From NCBI GenBank assembly GCA_015179025.1, contig WHUX01000433.1, positions 1 to 27,902 of the forward strand: a stretch of DNA of 27,902 nucleotides. Reading direction: 5' to 3'. Under the pieces are notes generated by a model. That model worked only from the letters and a program-made list of their open reading frames with translations, ran no database searches and had not been told where the DNA came from. A program made the translations under genes and the position numbers. This DNA comes from Terfezia claveryi. Lineage: Eukaryota; Ascomycota; Pezizomycetes; Pezizales; Pezizaceae. This document shows positions 19,850-27,902 of this stretch, one piece after another. How positions within the stretch are numbered: the first letter of the stretch is position 1; every line of letters begins with the position of its first letter.

Positions 19850-20477
19850 TGTAGTTTTATTAAAGGGGGAGAGCAAAATAATATACTGTAAGAGTATTCT
19901 AACCAGTAAAGTCGGAACTTGTATTCAGTGAAATCAGAACTTGTATCTAGTGAAGTATTACCTTAGGCAGCCTTAAACTTGGCAAAGAAGTAGCATGGTT
20001 GAACTGAAGATATAGATAGGACCTTAACTAAGGATAGGAAACACCCCAGCCTGATCTTATTGTTCTTACTAGCGTGATCGTAATGGCTTTCAGTTGGCTG
20101 ATCACAGTATTGAATTTAAATACAACAAGATGAAGGTAAAAGCTCTCCCGACTCTAGAGGTAAAGGGCAGTCTCTATAGTAGAGGGAAGTAAGGAAGAAT
20201 ATAAAGGTTATGTATTTAGTGTTAGGTAGAAGGAAGAAAGTAAGTAGAGAGCAGATTAGGAAGGGGGGTGGGGCCAAGGGTATCATAAGTAGTCGATCAG
20301 ATCAAAATCTGATGCATCATATCAGATAGGATCCCTATATTCAGTGCATACGGAGTCTTGGTAATACGAAACTTATTCCCTGAGATTCTGTTAATAAAAA
20401 TAATATACTATAAATCTGTCTCTTAAAACATTTTACAACCTCTGTGATATTTCAAAATAAATAGATACAAAACCCTA
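19850..20477. other. Unique spacer, nothing recognised
   Basis: No coherent frame. Small local features only: a direct repeat CAGAACTTGTAT/CGGAACTTGTATTC near 19913-19955 and a hairpin-prone ATCAGATCAAAATCTGAT at about 20295-20312. Confidence 0.4.
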
Positions 20478-23394
20478 TGCCAATAGTGCCTACTATTCTA
20501 TACTTTAGCTAGAGCATATTCAAATCATCTGGAGAAGGTTCATCCCGAAAAAAACCTGAATGATCTTAATGGGCTACTGCTACCATATCACAAGCATTAG
20601 TTCTCCAACACCAGAGATACTACTAATTTAGATTATGATATAGATAAAGTCAATTTCACAGATATTATATCTACTGATGTTGATTACTACTCTGATTCAT
20701 GCCATAGCGAGGGATCTAATAGGGAGGCTCGAACTTTTTGTATTAAACCAAAATCTGATGAGGGAAGTCAGCATATTAATGCAATTACCTATCCACGTGC
20801 AGGAAACCCAATATGTCTACATGTATTTCCAGAGGAAGACTGAAACTTTAATTTATTTGCTCCATTCTACATCTCAATTGATTATCGACTGGCACGCTTC
20901 TTTAATTCTACAAAGACCTCATAGTCAAAGATCAACCAGTTTTTCAAGGATAACCTCTTGAAAGGCCTCAATCCAATGTACGAAGTTCAATTTCAGTCAG
21001 CATATACAATATATAAGCTTATTAATGCAGCGACAAATGAACCTTCCTAGCACTCAGAATAGTGAACTACCTATTACTTAAGGGGGTGGCCTTTTATTAT
21101 TAGAATATTATTGCAGTAGTGAAGTACCTTCTACGGTAAAAGGTTTATGCCAGTGAGATAGTTTGGGGCCTGCAGCAAGAATATGACAATGAAGGGAACA
21201 GGATATATAGTGAGATCCATACTGTACAGTAGTGGGAAGACACTCAGATGAGCAATTTATGTGTACTATATCAGAGATCTAACTAACTGAAATGGATAAG
21301 CTTTGCTACCTGAAGGCGGGACACTTGTTCTGATTTTACTAGTATCGGATAAAACTCACCTAACAAATTTCTCTGGAGACAAAAAGTTATGGCCTATTTA
21401 TATGAGTATAGGCAATATCATAAGCTCAATATACAATATACATATGATGCATGCCTAGATACTAATTACACTACTACCGATTAGCCCGAAACGAATCAAC
21501 AAAATAGTTAGGTATTCAGTAAAAACATAGAAAATTCAGGCATTGTAAACTATACATGATATTTTAGTGGATTTGCTGAAACCACTATCTGATATAAGAT
21601 GTCAGAAAAGCTAAGAGATAGTTTGTGCTGATGGGAATATATGCTTATGCTTTCCTAAGCTCTTTTGTTGGCTCGCTGACCATATGGAAAATACTACAAT
21701 CTATGGTATTGCAAACAACTACTGTTTTTCTTACACAATTCCAACCGAGAAGCTTGATGAGTATTCAGAAAGTGGTTATCTAGCTCATTCATATCAAAAT
21801 TATGCTGCAGCATACAACAATTCCGACACTATTAGTTTGAAAGCAAATGGCCTTAAAAACATCAAAAATGCCTTGTAGTCAGTCCCAAATATAAATCTGC
21901 CTAAGTTTATTCAAGCAGATATTTTGTACAATATCTTCTAGAAGTGTTAAATTATTTAATAGATTGGATTCAAGGTTTTCTAGAATACTATGAGCGGATT
22001 AATACATTTGACTATGTCTGACATCAGTTGCCTCCCTACTCTGGATTTTCAGTTCCGACTAAGGGATACCAAGTTGTTTCACAATGGTCAGGAAAGGAAA
22101 TGCGGAACTTTAGAAAAGTCATTCTTGAAACATTTACCGTGGCGTTGCATCAGAAGGCCAACCAACCATGACCCATCGGAGGTCAGGTACAGGAGTTTAA
22201 CCAAGCAATTCACTGTGTATGTAGCATTACTGACTTTTATCTCATGACTTAGTATCCTAGTTATACAGATAAGACAGTTTCTTATTTACAAGAATATTTG
22301 CATGTGTTTTATGAAACTAAAGCTATATTCTTGAGGTTCCGTGCTGATAAGAAAACAAAAAAGGCTACTACAGAAGCACATATGGATTTATTGAAGAAAC
22401 AAGAGAGATCATTGGTTGAAGACCTCAGGGTGTCGGAAAAGTTTAGATATGTTAAGAAAATTCCTTACACCATCAGGAATTGGTAAATGAGATTTTAGAA
22501 GAAGGGGCGCACTTTAATTTCCCAAAAATCCATTTAATCTCCTTTTATGCCAAACAGATTTTAAAGTTTGGGGCTCTAGCTCAATATTCCACGAATATTA
22601 GTGAAGCTATGCATAAAGGCCTTAAGGATGCTTACCGTCAAAGTAATAGAGTTAATACAATACCTCAGATAGTTACTACATATACGAGGGATTATACTTT
22701 TGCTATGAAGGACTTGACACTTAATCTATAGAACCAGGTTAGGCAAAATAGAGATGTAACGCTAGGTGTCGGAAAACAGGTCTACTTGAAGTTGCGAGGG
22801 AAAATTGAGTTGGAATTAATATCCAGCCTTGAGGATCTGGAGCGTATAACTGGCTTGCCAGATCTGGTGCTGTCAATGCAAGTATTTTTAAGGCAGGAAG
22901 TTAGAAGCATGGATTCCGACCCTACCGAGCTGTTAGTTCAGGAAATTCATTCATATGGGGTGCTTCAAATTCCTGTGCCAAAATTTAGTGGAGGAGGGTT
23001 TATTTTGCACAATGCTAGATATATCAAGAAATTTCACAGAAAGGAAAGACACGATTAGATATGAGTAAGGAGACAGTGTGTATTGGATGAGGCACCAGTA
23101 GGGATGCTGAATAGTTGAATACCAGGACGAATCAATGAATTGTTCAAAGTAATAACTATAGCAGGAATAGTGCACCGGTTAGTGTATGTGAATCTGCTTC
23201 AATGCATTAGGTTGAATCTTGTGCAGGGTACAGAAGGGATAGTTCATATTAGATTGTCGATAAGTGGGGAAGGGGTTATAGTTAAGATATTACAAATAGA
23301 AGGAATTGCGTATTTGATACCATTAGAGCCAGGGGAAAGTTGGTTGGTAAATAATAAAATAGACTCAAAGATGTAGAATATGATTTATGATTAG
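20478..23394 (+). pseudogene. Plavaka-family transposase, degenerate (relic 2)
   Basis: It starts with a C2H2 finger remnant (CQ*C... then SNHLEKVHPEKN, 20478-20545). Next come IDYRLARFFNSTKT (about 20877-20918), INQFFKDNLLKGLNPMYEVQ (about 20931-20990), and EIHTVQ*WEDTQMS (about 21213-21254) matching the family's WWWDTQ block. The core VSDKTHLTNFSGDKKLWPIY (about 21342-21401) leads to MSIGNI, LADHMENTTIYGIANNYCFS (about 21675-21730) and GLKNIKNAL (about 21849-21875). C-terminal blocks are EGAHFNFPKIHL (about 22501-22536), ALAQYSTNISEAMHKGLKDA (22573-22630) and LIPLEPGESWLVNNKID (about 23312-23365). Order and motifs match relic 1, but sequence differs enough (for example an ANNYCFSYTIPTEKLDEY insert region) to be another subfamily. 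Many stops and frameshifts; the longest intact part is 22786-23058. Inactive. Confidence 0.87.
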
Positions 23395-23693
23395 GAAATA
23401 ATAAACTTGTGACTAGTTGAGAGAAGAGTCACAAAGAAAGTGAAGTGTCGGATATAAAACAGGTGCCAGGCTAATATTAGGAGAGCATGTATGGGGGTGT
23501 ATAGAAGTAAGTAGAAAATTGTAATATATGGGATGGTATAAAAGTAGTTGATGCATCTGGATATAGATTTGTTTATTTTTTCTATAGAAGTTTGAGGGTG
23601 CACATTGGGTATATGAGAGGCAGTAGGAATTTAGTAGTGCACTAGGTGGAACAAAACTAGTTGCTGCGTCATGATGGAGAATTTTTTTTGCTG
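23395..23693 (+). other. 3' tail of Plavaka relic 2
   Basis: Non-coding AT-rich tail. It ends with GCGTCATGATGGAGAATT and then TTTTTTTTGCTGATGAG, a form of the GACGC / TTTTTGCTAAT terminal motif seen at other element ends. Overall it does not align well with the tail of relic 1, in line with a different subfamily. Confidence 0.5.
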
Positions 23694-23885
23694 ATGAGTA
23701 TTAGAGTAAGTATTAGAGGAAGTATTAGAGTGAGTATTAGCGTAGTTGAAGCAGCGAGTGCTTGTTCTATATATATCTCTATTACTTAATACTTCTGATA
23801 TATAATAAGTAGTGAATACAATAGATATTTCCACTGCATACATATTCAATCATTGTAATAGTGGCTACGTTCGTATATTAGTACC
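23694..23885 (+). repeat. 12-bp minisatellite with conserved 3' flank (copy B)
   Basis: Four units of GAGTATTAGAGT-like sequence (23694-23743) followed by the same flank as at 13179-13310: TTCTATATATATCTCTATTA, GAATACAATAGATATTTCC, CATATTCAATCATTG, GTGGCTACG. The array here is about four times shorter than copy A and abuts the Plavaka relic 2 terminus directly. Confidence 0.85.
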
Positions 23886-23894
23886 CAGCCAGGC

Positions 23895-24305
23895 GTTTGG
23901 ATTTTGTTGCGAGCAGTGCTAGTGTCTGGATTGTGTTGCGAGGCAGTGGGGGTGCTGCTAGCATCTGGATTGTATTGCAAGGCAGCGGGGCTACTGCTGG
24001 TATCTAGATTTATGTTGCGAGTATTACTGGCATCTAGATTATATTGTAAGTGCTACTGGTATCCGGATTGTCCTGTAAGACAGTTGGGGCACTGCTGGCA
24101 TTCAGATTGTGTTATAAGGTAGCGGGGCTGCTGCTGCCATCCAGATTGTGTTGCGAGGCAGCGGGGCTGCTGCTGGTGTCCAGATTGTGTTGCGAGCATT
24201 GCTGGTATCTAGATTACATTGCAAGTACTACTAGTATCTGGATTGTGTTGCGAGGCAGCAGGGGTACTGCTGGCATCCAGATTGTGTTGCAACGCATAGG
24301 AGCGA
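23895..24305 (+). repeat. Minisatellite of 30- and 39-bp alternating units
   Basis: About eleven units built around GATTGTGTTGCGAGGCAGCG followed by GGGCTGCTGCTGGCATCCA. Shorter units lack the GGCAGCGGGG segment (GTTGCGAGCATTGCTGGTAT). Unit lengths near multiples of 3 create open frames (23904-24122 and 24050-24325) with LCCEAAGLLLVSR-like repeats, which are artefacts. Confidence 0.88.
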
Positions 24306-24372
24306 TAGATGCACAGGATGTATAGGACGCACTGGCACAAGCTCTCACATCCGGACGCTGGGCGGTGCATCC

Positions 24373-24397
24373 AGACGCCATTTTTTTCTTGCTAATA
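24373..24397 (+). other. Isolated terminal-motif copy (GACGC ... TTGCTAATAT)
   Basis: GACGCCATTTTTTT then CTTGCTAATAT matches the right terminal repeat of the 14565-16652 element and the Plavaka tails. It sits exactly between two satellite arrays. No inverted partner was found on the left, so it may be a solo end of a deleted copy. Confidence 0.45.
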
Positions 24398-24404
24398 TAT
24401 GTGC

Positions 24405-26120
24405 TCACCCTATATATCAGCCTAAATAACCCTATACACATGGGCCTGAATAATCCTCTTATATTAGCCTGTATAACCTTGTCTATATGAGCCTGGCTAA
24501 TCCACCTAAAATAGTCTAGATATCACTCGCCCTATATATTAGCCTAGATAACCCTATTCACATAAGCCTAAATAATCCTTCTATATTAGCCTAACTATTC
24601 ACTTACCCTATATATTAGCCTGAACAACTCTATCCATATAAGTCTAAATAATCCCTCTATATTAGCCTGTATAACCTTGTCCATGTAAGCCTGACTAATC
24701 CCCCTAAAACAGCCTACATATGCGCTTGCCCTATATATTAGTATGGATAACCTCGTCTGTGTGAGCCTAGTTAATCCCCCTATAATAGCCTAGATATATG
24801 CTCACCCTATATATTAGCCTAGATAACCTTGTCTACATAAGCCTAGTTAATCCTCCTATAATAGTCAAGATATGCACTTGCCCTATATATTAGCTGAGCC
24901 TAGATAATCATATCTATATGAGTCTGGATAATTCTCCTATATTAGCCTGCATAACCTCATATTTGTGAGCCTGGTTAATCCCTCTATAATAGCCTGGATA
25001 TACACTTGCCCTATATACAGCCTAGATAACTTCATCTGTGTGAGTCTGGATAATTCTCCTATAAAAGCCTAGATATCTCCATCTGCATAAGCCTGTATAA
25101 TCAATTAATATGAACTTAAATAACCCCGTCCACGTGAGCCTAGTTAATCCCCCTAAAACAGCCTACATATATACTTACCCTATATATCAACTTGTATAAC
25201 CTTGTCCGTATAAACCTAGATAAGCCCTCTATATCAGTCTGAATAACTCCATCCCTATGAGCCAGGATAATCCCTCTAAATCAGCCTTAATATGTGCTTG
25301 CCCTATATATCAGCTGGATAACCCTATCTATGTGAGCCTACATCATCTTCCTATATCAGCCTGCATAACTTAGTCTACATGAGCCTGGCTAATCCACCTA
25401 AAACAGCCTAGATATCCACTCACCCTATATATTAGCCTAGATAATTGTGTCTATATGAGTCTGGATAATCTCTCTATATCAGCCTGAACATTCGCTTGCC
25501 CAATATATTAGCTTGGATAACCCCATCTACATGAGTCTAGATAATCCCCCTATATTAGCCTGCATAATCTTGTTCATGTAAGCCTGGTTAATCCCCTAAA
25601 ATAGCCTAAGTATGCACTCACCCTATATATAAGCCTGGATAACATCGTCTGTGTGAGACTGAGTAATCACACAATATTAGCTTAGATAACCCTACCTGCA
25701 AGAGCCTGGTTAATCCTGATATAATAGCCTGGATATGCACTCGCCCTATATATCAGCCTGGATAACCTCATCCTCTTGAGACTGAATAATTACACTTTTA
25801 GCTTGGATAACTCCGTTTATATAAGCCTAGATAATCCCCCAATATCAGCCTGAATAACCCTGTGCACGTGAGCCTGGATAATCCTATAATATTTGCTTGG
25901 ACAACCCTGTCCGCATAAGCCTAGATAATCCCCCTATAATAGTTTGAGTATGCGCTGGCCCTATATATAAGCCTAGATAACCTTGTCTGCATAAGCCTAG
26001 ATAATTACCCAATATTAGCTTAGACAACCCCATCCGCGTGAGCCTGGATAATCTCCCTATAACAGACTAGGTATGTGCTCGCCCTATATGGCAGCCTGGA
26101 TAACCTCTTCCGCGTGAGCC
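24405..26120 (+). repeat. Satellite array with about 40-bp subunits (AGCCTGGATAA family)
   Basis: Degenerate subunits built on AGCCTGGATAACC / AGCCTGGATAATCC, spaced about 40 bp. A longer-range marker GCACTCGCCCTATATATCAG recurs near 24527, 24601, 24722, 24800, 24875, 24995, 25172, 25293, 25412, 25495, 25612, 25735, 25950 and 26075. Most intervals are about 75-83 or 117-125 bp, i.e. two or three subunits. No coding frame of note. Confidence 0.93.
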
Positions 26121-26139
26121 TGAATAATCCCTCTAATTT

Positions 26140-27902
26140 ATGTAGGATGTCGGCCCGCCAGCAAGTTTCTTATATATTCAGCTGTTTTTGCCTAGTATAT
26201 AGGATGTCGGCCAGCTAGCGAGTTCTTATATATTAAGCTCTTTTTGCTTAGTATATAGAATATCGGCCAGCTAGTAAGTTCTCATGTATTCAGCTGTTTT
26301 TTCCTAGTATATAGGGTATCGGCCAGCTAGCGAGTTCTCATATATTCAGCTCTTTTTGCTTACTATATAGGATGTCGGCCTGCTAGCAAGTTTCTCATAT
26401 ATTCAGCTGTTTTTGCTTGGTATATAGGATGTACGCCCTAAGCGAGTTTCTCATATATTCAGCTGTTTTGCCTGGTATAGATGATGTCCACCTACTAGTG
26501 AGTTCTTCATATATTACCCTGAATTGGCATCTCCGCCAGCTACCGAGTTTCTCATATATTCAGCTCTTTTTGCTTGGTATATAGGATATCTAGCCACCAG
26601 CGAGTTTCTCATATATTCAGCTGTTTTTGCCTAGTATATAAGATGTCGGCCAGCTAGGAGTTCTCATATATTCAGCTCTTTCTGCTTAGTATATTGGTTG
26701 TCAGCCAGCTAGTGAGTTTCTCATATATTTGCCTGGTATAGATAATGTCCGCCCACCAGTCAGTTCTTCATATATTACCCTGAATTGGTATCTCCGCCAG
26801 CTACCGAGTTTCTCATATATTCAGCTTTTTTGCTTAGTATATAGGATGTCCACCCTAGCGAGTTTCTTATATATTCACTGTTTTTGCTTGGTATATAGGA
26901 TGTCGGCCTGAGCGAGTTTCTCATATATTCAGCTGTTTTTGCTTGGTATATAACATCCTGCCTAAGCGAGTTTCTCATATATTCAGCTGTTTTTGCCTGG
27001 TATAGATAATGTCTACCTACCAGTGAGTTCTTCATATATTACCCTGAATTGGCATCTCCGCCAGCTACCGAGTTTCTCATATATTCAGCTCTTTTTGCCT
27101 GGTATATAGGATTTTTGGCCGCCAGCGAGTTTCTCATATATTCAGCTGTTTTTGCCTGGTATATAGGATGTCGGCCAGCTAGCGAGTTCTCATATATTCA
27201 GCTCTTCTGCTTAGTATATTGGTTGTCGGCCAGCTAGTGAGTTTCTCATATATTTGCCTGGTATAGATGATGTCCGTCCACTAGTCAGTTCTTCATATAT
27301 TACCCTGAATTGGTATCTCCGCCAGCTACCGAGTTTCTCATATATTCAGCTGTTTTTGTTAGTATATAGGATGTCCACCCACTAGGGAGTTTCTCATATA
27401 TTCAGCTGTTTTTGCTTGGTATATAGGATGTCGGCCTGCTAGCGAGTTTCTCATATATGCAGCTGTTTTTGCTTGGTATAGATGATGTCCGCCTGCCAGC
27501 GAGTTCTTCATATATTACCCTGAATTATCATCTCTGCCCGCCAGCGAATTTTTCATGTATTCTGCTGTTTTTGCTTAGTATATAGGATGTCCGCCCAAAG
27601 CAAGTTTCTCATATATTCAGCTGTTTTTGCTTAGTATATAGCATCCTGGCCCTGAGCGAGTTTCTCATATATTCAGCTGTTTTTGCTTGGTATATAGGAT
27701 GTCCGCCCTAAGCGAGTTTCCCATATATTCAGTGTTTTTGCTTGGTATATGGATGTCGGCTAGCAAGCGAGTTTCCCATATATTCAGCTGTTTTTGCTTG
27801 GTATAGAACATCCTCGCCCTAAGCGAGTTTCTCATATATTCAGCTGTTTTTGCTTGCTATATAGCATCCAGGCCCTGAGCGAGTTTCTCATGTATTCAGC
27901 TG
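26140..27902 (+). repeat. Satellite array, about 58-60-bp monomers with higher-order structure
   Basis: Monomers contain GAGTTTCTCATATATTCAGC, TGTTTTTGCTTGGTATATAG and GATGTCGGCCAGCTAGC. A distinct monomer pair with ACCCTGAATTGGCATCTCCG recurs at about 26518, 26780, 27038, 27301 and 27518. Blocks around 26640-26800 and 27165-27325 match almost exactly at a shift of 525 bp. The array runs past the window end. Frames such as 26775-27035 minus (AEYMRNSL repeats) are by-products. Confidence 0.95.

Noticed and set aside
1..27902. Telomere
   Set aside because: No run of TTAGGG or CCCTAA repeats occurs, so subtelomeric placement remains only a possibility.

Overview
The window looks like gene-poor, repeat-saturated heterochromatin from a filamentous fungus. 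The fungal assignment is an inference: the only recognisable proteins are relics of a Plavaka-type DNA transposase (a fungal-rich family related to KDZ elements) and a hAT transposase, and there are fungal-style short intron signals. From remembered family resemblance an ascomycete of the truffle/morel kind seems plausible, but nothing here proves it. I found no intact host gene, no rRNA, no tRNA and no CRISPR array. Every recognisable coding region is broken by in-frame TAG/TAA/TGA codons and frameshifts. Many stops replace expected Gln or Trp codons, the pattern left by C-to-T decay as in RIP or methylation-driven mutation.

Layout. 1-3235: a very large inverted repeat whose arms are arrays of a 122-bp unit and whose centre is a 40-bp TA-rich array; it resembles a foldback element and its left end lies outside the window. 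3240-3920: a more GC-rich unique stretch with no gene I recognise. 3923-6397: two decayed minus-strand coding regions of unknown function, both with acidic segments, the larger one preceded by a (TTG)n microsatellite. 7225-10930: Plavaka relic 1, followed by an 89-bp tandem duplication (11132-11308) and a decayed P/E-rich ORF. 12335-12740: a short derivative joining the 5' and 3' ends of the same family. 13001-13310: a 12-bp minisatellite with a conserved flank. 13577-14173: a decayed Ser-rich/Cys-containing ORF. 14565-16652: a 2.1-kb element bounded by about 30-bp terminal inverted repeats and filled with 28-, 24- and 58-bp tandem repeats. 16966-18850: hAT transposase relic on the minus strand. 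19358-19846: a decayed Pro-rich/basic ORF. 20478-23700: Plavaka relic 2, diverged from relic 1, followed by a second copy of the 12-bp minisatellite plus flank. 23895-27902: three successive unrelated satellite arrays running off the window end, the last with a higher-order repeat of about 525 bp.

The parts do not form an operon or pathway. They are layers of transposon insertion, internal deletion and satellite growth. The points most worth following are the mirror-symmetric satellite palindrome, the inverted-repeat-bounded element carrying minisatellites, the terminal motif (GACGC followed by TTTTTGCTAAT) found at several element ends, and the higher-order satellite at the right edge.
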